Notes under the pieces: generated by a model
The model's input: only the letters and a program-made list of their open reading frames with translations
Databases searched by the model: none
What the model was told of the DNA's origin: nothing
Made by a program: the position numbers and the translations under genes
From: JBKPNX01 sp046732855
GTDB lineage: Bacteria; Pseudomonadota; Alphaproteobacteria; Geminicoccales; Geminicoccaceae
Length of the DNA stretch: 10,389 nt
Assembly (NCBI GenBank): GCA_046732855.1
Contig: JBKPNX010000187.1
Coordinates: 1 to 10,389 of the forward strand
Direction: 5' to 3'
In this document: positions 1-8,256 of the stretch, one piece after another
Numbering within the stretch: the first letter of the stretch is position 1
How the letters are laid out: every line of letters begins with the position of its first letter

Positions 1-511
1 CGTTCCGGTCCATCATCATCTTGCCGGCGATCATGCGTGTGTTGCGCCGCTCCGACTCGACGAAGAAGGCCTCGACCGATTCCGGATGGACGGTGCAGTA
101 CACCACCGCCGTCGTGGTGCCGCTGCGCAGCAGCTCGTCGAGGAAAAACGCCGCGATCTCGGAAGCATGCGCGGGGTCGCTGAACTTCTGCTCCTCGACG
201 AACGTATATCGGTTCAACCATTCCAGGAGCTGCGCGCCATAAGACGCGATCACCTGGGTCTGGGGATAGTGGATGTGAGTGTCGATCAGGCCAGGAAGGA
301 TCAGGCAGTCGGGGTAGTGGTCGACGACCGTGCCTGGCGGCAACCCTGCTAGGAGCGCCCGCGCGTCGCCGGCCTGTACGATCCGACCGCCCTCGATCAC
401 GAGCAGACCGTCCTCGTGATAGCGATGGCTCGCCGCCACACCCGCCTCCGCGGGATCCTCCAGGAACTCCAGGAGCGGGCCGCGCAGCGCGCGGGTGCCG
501 GTCGCCGGCAT
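1..511 (-). CDS. guaD: Guanine deaminase, N-terminal part (cut by window edge)
   Basis: Zinc amidohydrolase that deaminates guanine to xanthine in the cytoplasm, the entry of guanine into purine breakdown. The 170 visible residues hold the family's N-terminal beta-sandwich followed by PGLIDTHIHYPQTQ (residues 73-86), whose H79 and H81 are the first two metal ligands. The following stretch, including YGAQLLEWLNRYTF, is typical of GuaD rather than of other amidohydrolases, and so is the MMDRN near the cut end. The remaining zinc and catalytic residues lie outside the window; the family is usually about 430-460 residues. The start is ATG at 511. A GTG six codons upstream (529) is possible but has worse spacing, and the Shine-Dalgarno sequence is weak for both. 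It lies 46 bp downstream of gcl on the same strand, so it is probably the next gene of the same transcript. Identity is confident; only completeness is unknown. Confidence 0.9.
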   Translation of the reverse strand, partial: MPATGTRALRGPLLEFLEDPAEAGVAASHRYHEDGLLVIEGGRIVQAGDARALLAGLPPGTVVDHYPDCLILPGLIDTHIHYPQTQVIASYGAQLLEWLNRYTFVEEQKFSDPAHASEIAAFFLDELLRSGTTTAVVYCTVHPESVEAFFVESERRNTRMIAGKMMMDRN

Positions 512-557
512 CGCGTTCTTTGAGCGCACCCTGCGGGGCAATCGAGCACCCGGGCAT

Positions 558-2393
<1,836 letters not shown>

Positions 2394-2462
2394 CGCTCCC
2401 CCCTCGCCTCCTCGAGCCTCAGTCCATTTAGTTCCCGCTCGTTGCTAACGCTCGTCTTGTCC

Positions 2463-3701
2463 TCATTGCTCGGTACCTTCGTCGATTGGCGCACCCGCGG
2501 CGATCCACGCAGCCAGGATCTGCCGCTCCTCCAGCGAGATCTCGGTGAGGTTGCCGGGCGGCATGGCATGGGTCAACGTCGCCTGACGCTCGATCTCCGG
2601 CGCGTGCCTGCGGATCATCTCGGGCGTGTCCAGACGGACGCCTTTGGGCGGCGCGACGATGCCCGCCCAGACCGGCTCGGCAGCGTGGCACATGCTGCAA
2701 CGCGACAGCACGATGTCCTCGACCTCGGCGAACGCCACCGGCACCGGAGCTCGCGCGGCCGCGCGCTCCTCTGCGCCCGGCAAGGCCGCGCTCAGCCAGA
2801 CAACCAGCGCCATCCCCACGGCGGCCACGCCCCACGTCCACCATGGGCTCGGCCGGCCCGCGTGGCGCATGTTGTAGAAGTGACGGATCACCGCCCCGAC
2901 GATGATCACGAGCGCGACGATCAGCCAGTTCCAGCGCGTCGCGAAGCTGAGCGGATAATGGTTGCTGATCATCAGGAACAGGGCCGGGAGGGTCAGATAA
3001 TTGTTGTGCAGCGAGCGCTGTCCGGCCTGCGCGCCGAGGGTCGGATCGGGCTGGCGGCCCGCGATCAGGTCGGCGATCACGACCTTCTGATTCGGGATGA
3101 TCACGAAAAAGACGTTCGCGACCATGATCGTGCCGATCAGGGCGCCGGCATGGATGTAGGCGCCACGCCCGGAGAACACCCGGGTGTAGCCCCAGGTCGC
3201 GGCGACCAGGAACGCAAAGCCGAACGCGCACAAGACGGCGGTGTTCGCGCCAACAGGCGAGCGGCACAGCCGGTCGTAGCTCACCCAGCCGAGCGCCAGC
3301 GAAGCCACGCTGATCAGGATTGCGCCCCAGACCGGTAGATCGAGGACAGCAGGGTCAATGAGATAGAGGTCCGCGCTCAGATAGTAGATCAGGCCGAGCA
3401 GGACGAAGCCGCTGAGCCAGGTGGAGTAGGCCTCGTACTTGAACCAGGTGAGATGTTCGGGTAGCTCGGCGGGCGCCACCAGGAATTTCTGCATCCGGTA
3501 GAAGCCGCCGCCGTGTACCTGCCACGCTTCGCCGCCGACGCCGGCCGGCAGGCTGCCTGACCGGCGCAGGCTGGCGTCCAGATGGATGAAGTAAAAGGAC
3601 GCGCCGATCCATGCGATGCCGGTGATCAGGTGGATCCAGCGCACGATCAGACTGACCCAGTCCGCTACCACCGGCTGCCACATGGCCGCGTCCATCGCCA
3701 T
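2463..3701 (-). CDS. puuD: Membrane-bound urate hydroxylase with C-terminal cytochrome c domain
   Basis: Oxidises urate to 5-hydroxyisourate. Unlike soluble uricase, PuuD-type enzymes pass electrons to a cytochrome c and do not make hydrogen peroxide (family knowledge). The 412-residue protein has a multi-spanning N-terminal domain (about 10-305), beginning with the helix that carries RWIHLITGIAWIGASFYFIH (21-40) and including GGGFYRMQKF (64-73) and the IIPNQKVVIADL segment (201-212). Several His and Trp residues there are probably functional. After a last hydrophobic segment (about 288-307) comes an Ala-rich linker and a single-haem cytochrome c domain with CSMCH (335-339). The likely axial methionine is M380 in AMPPGN. 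The start ATG at 3701 is preceded by CAGGG; ATG at 3695 is an in-frame alternative. It sits between the BMP gene (187 bp away) and gcl (69 bp), which supports a purine-catabolic role. Older annotations may call it a DUF989 or urate oxidase N-terminal protein. Confidence 0.94.
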   Translation of the reverse strand: MAMDAAMWQPVVADWVSLIVRWIHLITGIAWIGASFYFIHLDASLRRSGSLPAGVGGEAWQVHGGGFYRMQKFLVAPAELPEHLTWFKYEAYSTWLSGFVLLGLIYYLSADLYLIDPAVLDLPVWGAILISVASLALGWVSYDRLCRSPVGANTAVLCAFGFAFLVAATWGYTRVFSGRGAYIHAGALIGTIMVANVFFVIIPNQKVVIADLIAGRQPDPTLGAQAGQRSLHNNYLTLPALFLMISNHYPLSFATRWNWLIVALVIIVGAVIRHFYNMRHAGRPSPWWTWGVAAVGMALVVWLSAALPGAEERAAARAPVPVAFAEVEDIVLSRCSMCHAAEPVWAGIVAPPKGVRLDTPEMIRRHAPEIERQATLTHAMPPGNLTEISLEERQILAAWIAAGAPIDEGTEQ

Positions 3702-3783
3702 GCCCGGCTACCCTGGCCATGCGATCAGGCCGGCGCGGCGAGGCCGTCTAGCTCCAGCAGGCAAATATGCTCTCCATCCCGCG

Positions 3784-3871
3784 GTCATCGCGAGGACGCG
3801 CAGCGGTCGTGGCGATCCCCACAAGTCGACATTTTCCTGGATTGCTTCGCGCCTTCGACGCTCGCAATGAC
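3784..3871. repeat. Imperfect hairpin repeat, REP/MITE-like
   Basis: The gap between puuD and the BMP gene holds an imperfect inverted repeat of about 88 bp. The outer arms GTCATCGCGAG (3784-3794) and CTCGCAATGAC (3861-3871) are complementary at 10 of 11 positions. Inner segments around GGCGATCC (3811-3818) and GGATTGCTTCG (3839-3849) continue the pairing with interruptions. The 'GTCATTGCGAG … GAAGCAATCC' pattern matches a dispersed palindromic element that I recall from Rhizobiales-type genomes. Only one copy is in this window, so its repeated nature is recollection. As RNA it would fold between two genes of the putative operon and could lower or separate downstream expression. Confidence 0.6.
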
Positions 3872-3888
3872 GACCGGCTCACGCGCGG

Positions 3889-4977
3889 TCACGTCGGCAG
3901 CGCGCCCTGGATTCCCTGCACATAATAGTCCATGTGCAGGATCTGCTCGTCGCTCAGGTGCTCGCCCTCGGGCACGACCAGCTCGCCCGCCTGATTGTGG
4001 ATCGGCCCGGCGAACGGATGCAGCTCGCCCGCGATGATCGCGTTCTTGATCTGATCCGCCTGCTGGGCGACCTCGGGGGGCACCGCCGGACCGTACGGCG
4101 CGATCTGCACCATGCCCTCCTTCAGCCCCCACCAGATGTTGTGGGTCTGCCACGTGCCCGCCTGCACCGCCTTGACCCGCTCGACGTAGTAGGGCCCCCA
4201 GTTGTCGACGATCGCGGTCAGTTGGGCGTTCGGCGCGAACTTGCGCATGTCGGACGCCTGACCGAAGGCGTGCACGCCGCGCTCCTCGGCGACCTGCAGC
4301 GCCGCCGGGCTGTCGGTGTGCTGGACCATGATGTCGGCGCCCTGGTCGATCAGCGTCTTGGCCGCATCGGCCTCCTTACCCGGATCGTACCAGCTGTTCA
4401 CCCAGACGATTTTGACCTGCAGATCGGGGTTGATCTTGCGCGCCGCGAGGAAGAAGGCGTTGATGCCCATCACCACCTCGGGGATCGGGAACGAGACGAT
4501 GTAGCCGACCGTCCCGGACTTGCTCATGTGCCCCGCAATGGTGCCGATGACGGTGCGGCCCTCGTAGAAACGAGCGTTGTACACGGCGAGATTCTCCGCG
4601 GTCTTGTAGCCGGTGCAATGCTCGAACTTGACGTTTGGGAACTGCTGGGCGACGCGCACGGTGGCGTTCATGAAACCGAACGAGGTCGTGAACACGATCT
4701 GATTGCCGCCGGCGGCGAGCTGCCGGATCACGCGCTCGGCATCGGGCCCTTCGCTGACGTTCTCGACGAAGGTGGTCGCGACCTGATCGCCGAGCGCCGC
4801 CTCGAGGTCCTTGCGTCCGACGTCGTGCCGGTAGGTGAAGCCGAAGTCGCCGACGGGCCCGACGTAGACGAAACCAGCCTTTACCTGCTCCTGGGCGCGC
4901 GCCCGCGCGTCGAGGCCCGCGAGCGTGGCTGCGGCCGCGCTGCCCAGAAGGTTCCTGCGGGTGATGAGGGCTGACAT
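3889..4977 (-). CDS. BMP-family ABC transporter substrate-binding protein (purine/nucleoside type), Tat-exported
   Basis: Periplasmic binding protein of the basic membrane protein (BMP/PnrA-like) family, which delivers nucleosides or related purine compounds to an ABC permease. The ligand is inferred from context. The 362 residues start with a twin-arginine-like signal (TRRNLLG, residues 6-12) and an Ala-rich core, with likely cleavage after ARA (A28). The mature part has the family's opening VKAGFVYVGPVGDFGFTY (32-49), a central VNSWYDPGKE (193-202), and DIMVQHTDSP (215-224). The start ATG at 4977 was chosen because AGGGAGAG lies 8 nt upstream and the signal peptide begins there; the frame stays open upstream but without signal-like sequence. 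No ATPase or permease gene adjoins it, and the next gene upstream on this strand is a remnant of the same family. It is the first intact gene of the minus-strand purine cluster. Family is certain, substrate tentative. Confidence 0.92.
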   Translation of the reverse strand: MSALITRRNLLGSAAAATLAGLDARARAQEQVKAGFVYVGPVGDFGFTYRHDVGRKDLEAALGDQVATTFVENVSEGPDAERVIRQLAAGGNQIVFTTSFGFMNATVRVAQQFPNVKFEHCTGYKTAENLAVYNARFYEGRTVIGTIAGHMSKSGTVGYIVSFPIPEVVMGINAFFLAARKINPDLQVKIVWVNSWYDPGKEADAAKTLIDQGADIMVQHTDSPAALQVAEERGVHAFGQASDMRKFAPNAQLTAIVDNWGPYYVERVKAVQAGTWQTHNIWWGLKEGMVQIAPYGPAVPPEVAQQADQIKNAIIAGELHPFAGPIHNQAGELVVPEGEHLSDEQILHMDYYVQGIQGALPT

Positions 4978-4983
4978 CCTGGT

Positions 4984-4991
4984 CTCTCCCT
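4984..4991 (-). promoter_or_regulatory. Ribosome binding site of the BMP gene
   Basis: AGGGAGAG on the minus strand, with 8 nt between its GGGAG core and the ATG at 4977. It decides the start of the BMP gene, because the frame is open for another 49 codons upstream. Confidence 0.6.
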
Positions 4992-5018
4992 GCGGCGATC
5001 GATGCCCGCTCAGACATG

Positions 5019-5032
5019 AGGCCAAACGGCCT
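5019..5032. promoter_or_regulatory. Short palindrome upstream of the BMP gene, possible operator
   Basis: AGGCC-AAAC-GGCCT is a perfect 5-bp inverted repeat with a 4-nt centre, 41 bp upstream of the BMP start, in the only sizeable non-coding stretch before the purine cluster. A poor -35/-10-like pair (TTGTCT, 17 nt, TCATGT on the minus strand) overlaps it. The position suits a repressor or activator site, but a 14-bp palindrome in GC-rich DNA can be chance. Confidence 0.2.
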
Positions 5033-5224
5033 GCCAAGACAAGCCGGCGCTGTGGCGCGCTCCTCTGCGGGCCGGCGGAGCTCGCGCTCGGCGCAATCGT
5101 GGCCAAAGATGGCGGCATCGACAAGAGCCGTACGCAAAGGCGGCACTGCCCCGGCGCTGCGGGGCGGGCGCGCGATGACCGCTCGGGCTCCGGCGGGATG
5201 GCTTTCCCGGCCGCGCCCCTTCCC

Positions 5225-5463
5225 TCACGTCGGCAGCGGCCCCTTGATCCCCTGGACGGAGTAGTCCATGGGCAGGAGATCCTCGTCCGTTATGCGCTTC
5301 CCTCCGGGAGGACCAGCTCCCCTGCCTGGTTGCCGATCGGTCCGGTGAACGGGTGCAGCTCGCCTGCAATGATCACGCTCTTCACCCGGTCCGCGTCCGC
5401 GGCCACATCGGCCGGCACCGCGGGACCATGTGGCGCCGGCTTGCGGATCGTCCCGAACCATGG
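5225..5463 (-). pseudogene. Frameshifted 3' remnant of a second BMP-family binding-protein gene
   Basis: Two overlapping minus-strand frames together reproduce the C-terminus of the adjacent intact BMP protein. The first reads from about 5463 to 5299 (APHGPAVP … GELHPFTGPIGNQAGELV … PEG). After a one-base loss at about 5299 the second carries on (ITDEDLLPMDYSVQGIKG … LPT) to a TGA at 5225-5227. Aligned by hand to residues 293-362 of the intact copy, 48 of 70 residues are identical and the spacing has no other gaps. No trace of the first 280 or so residues is visible upstream, where yciB begins at about 5553 in the opposite direction. The divergence suggests a paralogue or an old duplication rather than a recent copy. 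It is not expected to encode a working protein. Confidence 0.85.
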
Positions 5464-5552
5464 CAGATGCGCGCTCGCGGTCGGCGGCGCGGGATTGACG
5501 CGGGCGCCGGACGCCACGTCGAAGCGCATTCGGACTGCAGGTCGTGGCCGTC

Positions 5553-6143
5553 ATGAGTTCCCGTGACCAGGCGCCGCGCTGGCTCAGGCCGGCGGTCGAC
5601 TATGGGCCGCTTGCGGTGTTCTTCGCGAGCTATCTGGCGTTCGGCCTGATGGCGGCGACCGCGGCGCTGATCGCGGTCAGCCTGGTCGCCCTGGGGCTCG
5701 CCTGGCTGCTGGAGCGGCGCGTGCCGCTCGTGCCCCTGATCACCGCGGCGATCGTCGCGGTGTTCGGCGGCCTGACCCTGTGGCTGCAGGACGAGACCTT
5801 CATCAAGATGAAGCCGACCATCGTGCAGGCGCTGTTCGGGCTCGTCCTGCTCGGCGGCCTGGCGTCGGGCCGGCCGCTGCTGAAGCCGCTGCTCGGCGCG
5901 GTGATGCCGCCGCTGAGCGAGCGCGCCTGGCGGCAGTTCACGCTGCGCTATGCGCTGTTCTTCCTCGCCATGGCCGTGCTCAACGAGCTGGTCTGGCGGA
6001 CCCAGTCGACCGACTTCTGGGTCACCTTCAAGGTGTTCGGCCTGCCCGGCCTGACCATCCTGTTCGTCCTCGCGCAGATCCCGTTCGTCGGCCGCGCGAC
6101 GCGCACGGCGGAGGCGGGATCGGATCCGGCCCGCTCGGGCTAG
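5553..6143 (+). CDS. yciB: YciB/IspZ-type inner-membrane septation protein
   Basis: Small polytopic inner-membrane protein of the septation protein A (YciB) family, linked in other bacteria to cell envelope synthesis and normal septation; its biochemical role is unresolved. The 196 residues contain about five hydrophobic segments (roughly 18-53, 58-78, 88-106, 130-147 and 155-180). They also hold the family's signatures: YGPLAVFF (17-24), FGGLTLWLQDETFIKMKPT (71-89), LNELVWR (143-149) and DFWVTFKVFG (154-163). Family length is about 180-210, so it is complete. The start ATG at 5553 is preferred to an in-frame GTG at 5544, which has no room for a ribosome site; only a weak GCAGG is present upstream. 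It lies just beyond the BMP remnant, in the opposite orientation, and its TAG stop overlaps that of the converging amidase gene. It does not look functionally tied to the purine genes. Confidence 0.93.
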   Translation: MSSRDQAPRWLRPAVDYGPLAVFFASYLAFGLMAATAALIAVSLVALGLAWLLERRVPLVPLITAAIVAVFGGLTLWLQDETFIKMKPTIVQALFGLVLLGGLASGRPLLKPLLGAVMPPLSERAWRQFTLRYALFFLAMAVLNELVWRTQSTDFWVTFKVFGLPGLTILFVLAQIPFVGRATRTAEAGSDPARSG

Positions 6144-7378
6144 GTCGCCGCCCGCGCCAGCACCGCGTGCAGGAGCACGTTCGCGCCGTCGGCGCAGGCC
6201 TCGGGCGAGGCGTACTCGACCTCGGCGTGGCTGATCCCGTCCCGGCACGGCACGAAGATCATCGCGGTCGGCACGACCCGCGCCATGTACACGGCGTCGT
6301 GGCCCGCGCCGCTCACGATCTCGCGCGCCGACAGGCCGAGCCCGGCCGCCGCCTGGCGCACCGCCTCGATGCACTCCGGATCGAACGCCACGGGCGGCGC
6401 ATACCAGATCTGGTCGACCTCGAAGTCGAGCCGCCCGGCGCCTCGGGCGCGCGTCCGCTCGAACGCTGCGCGCAGGGCGCCGTCCATGGCGTCCATGGTG
6501 GCGCCGTCGGGATGGCGCAGATCGACCGTGAAGCGCACCCGGCCCGGCACGGTGTTGCGCGAGCCCGGGTACGCCTGGAACTCGCCGATCGTGGCGCGAC
6601 CGGCCGGCGCATGGCGGTGCGCGATCGCATAGATGTCCTCGAGCAGCGCCGCGGCGGCGCGCAGCGCATCGCGCCGACCCTCCATCGGCGCCGCGCCGGC
6701 ATGGGTCTCGGCCCCGGTCACCGCGCAGTCGTACCAGCGAGCACCCTGGGCGCCGGTGACGATGCCAATGCGCTGGCCCTCGGCCTCGAGGATCGGCCCC
6801 TGCTCGATGTGCAGCTCGAACAGCGCGCCGACCGGCCGCTGGCCGACCGGCATATCGCCGGCATAGCCGATGCGCTCGAGCTCTGCGCCGATCGTGCGGC
6901 CGGCATGGTCCTTGCGCGAGAGACCGTGTTCCAGCTCGAACACGCCGGCGAACACGCCCGATGCGATCATCGCCGGCGGGAACCGGCAGCCCTCCTCGTT
7001 GGTCCAGTTCACCACCTCGAGCGGCGCCCTGGTCGCGACGCCGTGGTCGTTCAGCGTACGCACCACCTCGAGCGCGGCGAGCACGCCAAGCGCGCCGTCG
7101 AACTTGCCGCCGGTCGGCTGGGTGTCCAGGTGGCTGCCAAGCATGACCGGGGCTTGGTCGGCATCCGTGCCCTCCCGCCTCGCAGACATGCTGCCCATGC
7201 GATCGACGCCGACCTGCAGCCCCGCCTCCTCGCACCACCGACGGAACAGGTCGCGGCCGCGCTTATCTTCATCCGTCAGCGTCTGGCGGTTGACCCCGCC
7301 CGCCGGGGTCGCGCCGATCTCGGCCATGGTCATCAGACTCTGCCACAACCGCTCGCCATCAACCCGGATGTCCGTCAT
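6140..7378 (-). CDS. M20-family metallo-amidase (allantoate amidohydrolase / N-carbamoyl-L-amino-acid hydrolase)
   Basis: Two-metal amidase of the hydantoinase/carbamoylase group. It removes ammonia from allantoate or hydrolyses N-carbamoyl amino acids or ureidopropionate. The metal-binding pattern is complete in this 412-residue protein: GSHLDT (81-86, ligand H83), KFDG (bridging D94), NEEG (127-130, base E128 and ligand E129), ELHIEQGP (188-195, H190) and GISHAE (381-386, H384). The dimerisation 'lid' domain spans about 208-325, with GAETHAGAAPM (222-232) at its start. Length fits the family (about 410-420). ATG at 7378 was chosen because GAGGGGGG lies 8 nt upstream; a GTG at 7384 is too close to it. 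It runs the same way as the purine cluster but is separated by yciB and the BMP remnant. Context favours allantoate or a related ureide, but the residues that set substrate choice cannot be judged by eye, so no gene symbol is given. Confidence 0.88.
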   Translation of the reverse strand: MTDIRVDGERLWQSLMTMAEIGATPAGGVNRQTLTDEDKRGRDLFRRWCEEAGLQVGVDRMGSMSARREGTDADQAPVMLGSHLDTQPTGGKFDGALGVLAALEVVRTLNDHGVATRAPLEVVNWTNEEGCRFPPAMIASGVFAGVFELEHGLSRKDHAGRTIGAELERIGYAGDMPVGQRPVGALFELHIEQGPILEAEGQRIGIVTGAQGARWYDCAVTGAETHAGAAPMEGRRDALRAAAALLEDIYAIAHRHAPAGRATIGEFQAYPGSRNTVPGRVRFTVDLRHPDGATMDAMDGALRAAFERTRARGAGRLDFEVDQIWYAPPVAFDPECIEAVRQAAAGLGLSAREIVSGAGHDAVYMARVVPTAMIFVPCRDGISHAEVEYASPEACADGANVLLHAVLARAAT

Positions 7379-7386
7379 CGCCACCG

Positions 7387-7394
7387 CCCCCCTC
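7387..7394 (-). promoter_or_regulatory. Ribosome binding site of the M20 amidase gene
   Basis: GAGGGGGG on the minus strand, 8 nt from ATG 7378. It favours that ATG over the GTG two codons upstream. Confidence 0.5.
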
Positions 7395-7625
7395 GAGTCT
7401 GTCCGCTGTCTCTGCGCCGGACTTTCGCAGGAGAGACGGGCGCGCCTCTCCAGGTCCTATCAGATGCGCAATTGAATAGGGTACCTTCGCCCGCCCCGCC
7501 GATCGGGACAGCGCCACTACAAGCAAGAGCGTCATTGATACCAGCACCATCAAATGCGGGAAAGGCAAGGCGCGAGAGCTGCAGCCGGCGCGAAGGTCAC
7601 CAGTGCGGGCAACAGTCCTGCGTCG

Positions 7626-7859
7626 TCAAAGGAGGTCAAGGAACTCGCGCACGCTCAGTCCGGCCTGCTTGATGATGGCCCGCAGCGTGCCCGGCGGCAG
7701 ATCGCCCCGGTGCATCGGAACAACCGGTCGCGCACGAGGCCGGTCGGGATTGCGCAGATGGTGATGGCTGCCCTTGATCCCATGCACGCTGAAGCCCGCC
7801 CGCTCGAGGGCGCGAACCACGTCGTCTGCCGATAACGCCGGAAGCCGCCGGCGCGTCAT
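7626..7859 (-). CDS. hicA: HicA-family mRNA interferase toxin
   Basis: Toxin half of a HicBA type II toxin-antitoxin module. HicA proteins have a small double-stranded-RNA-binding-like fold and cleave mRNA using a conserved histidine (family knowledge). The 77-residue protein has the expected layout: LSADDVVRALERAGF (9-23), GIKGSHHHLRNP (27-38) containing the GSH motif with the presumed catalytic H32, a PVVPMHRGDLPPGTLR strand-turn-helix (45-60), and the closing IIKQAGLSVREFLDLL (62-77). No key residue is missing. Its ATG overlaps the TGA of hicB by 4 bp (ATGA), so the two are translationally coupled, antitoxin first. Confidence 0.9.
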   Translation of the reverse strand: MTRRRLPALSADDVVRALERAGFSVHGIKGSHHHLRNPDRPRARPVVPMHRGDLPPGTLRAIIKQAGLSVREFLDLL

Positions 7860-8122
7860 CGGACGCTTGTCACGCTCACCTGGTCAACCAAGGGCGCCGG
7901 CGCGGGATCGCTCTCGGGAATCGGCTCGCCATCCTCGCGCAGGCATTCGATGTAGCCGCGGATCGCGTCGGCGGCCATGGCGCGCGCCTTTTCCAGACTG
8001 GCGCCATAGCTGACGAGCCCGGGCAGCGTCGGACAGGTCACGGTGTACCCGCCCTCGGGCTCCGGCTGCAGCAGCACCGTGTAGGTGTACGCCGCGGCCG
8101 ACACGCTTTCCTTGCGCCTCAT
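7856..8122 (-). CDS. hicB: HicB-family antitoxin (short form)
   Basis: Antitoxin partner of the downstream hicA. The 88 residues contain the partial RNase H-like fold of HicB: YTVLLQPEPEGGYTVTCP (14-31), LPGLVSYG (33-40), an ASLEKARAMAADAIRGYIE helix (41-59) and the closing EDGEPIPESD (63-72). Only about 16 residues (PAPAPLVD…) follow, so the helix-turn-helix or ribbon-helix-helix domain of long HicB proteins is absent. Such short HicB-like antitoxins are common in alphaproteobacteria. The start ATG at 8122 is preferred because AGGA lies 8 nt upstream; ATG at 8131 (three codons longer) has no spaced ribosome site. It is divergent from the pentapeptide gene with about 134 bp between them. Confidence 0.87.
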   Translation of the reverse strand: MRRKESVSAAAYTYTVLLQPEPEGGYTVTCPTLPGLVSYGASLEKARAMAADAIRGYIECLREDGEPIPESDPAPAPLVDQVSVTSVR

Positions 8123-8129
8123 GGCAGTC

Positions 8130-8138
8130 ATCCTAGCA
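8130..8138 (-). promoter_or_regulatory. Possible extended -10 element of hicBA
   Basis: TGCTAGGAT on the minus strand resembles an extended -10 (TGnTATAAT; hexamer 4 of 6). Transcription from it would begin within a base or two of the hicB ATG at 8122. The AGGA proposed as a ribosome site is part of this same sequence, so only one of the two readings can hold. No convincing -35 is visible. Confidence 0.25.
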
Positions 8139-8241
8139 CGAGTCGTCGCAATACACTCCCGCCATCGCGACCGCAGGAGATCGCGCGGGCCGGCTGTCGG
8201 GCAGCTCGTTCTGATGTAGGGTGCGCACGGGAAGAACGAGC

Positions 8242-8248
8242 GGGGGAG
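8242..8248 (+). promoter_or_regulatory. Ribosome binding site of the pentapeptide-repeat gene
   Basis: GGGGGAG with 8 nt to ATG 8257. It supports that start over ATG 8290, whose GGAGAGG (8272-8278) is 11 nt away. Confidence 0.45.
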
Positions 8249-8256
8249 AGGCGCCG

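Noticed and set aside
5495..5523. TTGACG followed after 17 nt by GTCGAA, as a promoter for yciB
   Set aside because: The -35 is good (5 of 6) but the -10 has little similarity to consensus, and such half-matches are expected by chance.
5382..7238. Long minus-strand open frame, about 618 codons, covering parts of the amidase, yciB and the BMP remnant
   Set aside because: It overlaps the amidase in a different frame and runs antisense through yciB; composition is Arg-rich and no domain is visible.
7359..7568. Possible small membrane peptide on the minus strand beginning MPFPHLMVLVSMTLLLVV
   Set aside because: The first part is hydrophobic, but the start would be TTG with no ribosome site, the rest is unstructured, and the frame runs into the amidase start. 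Not enough to call a gene.
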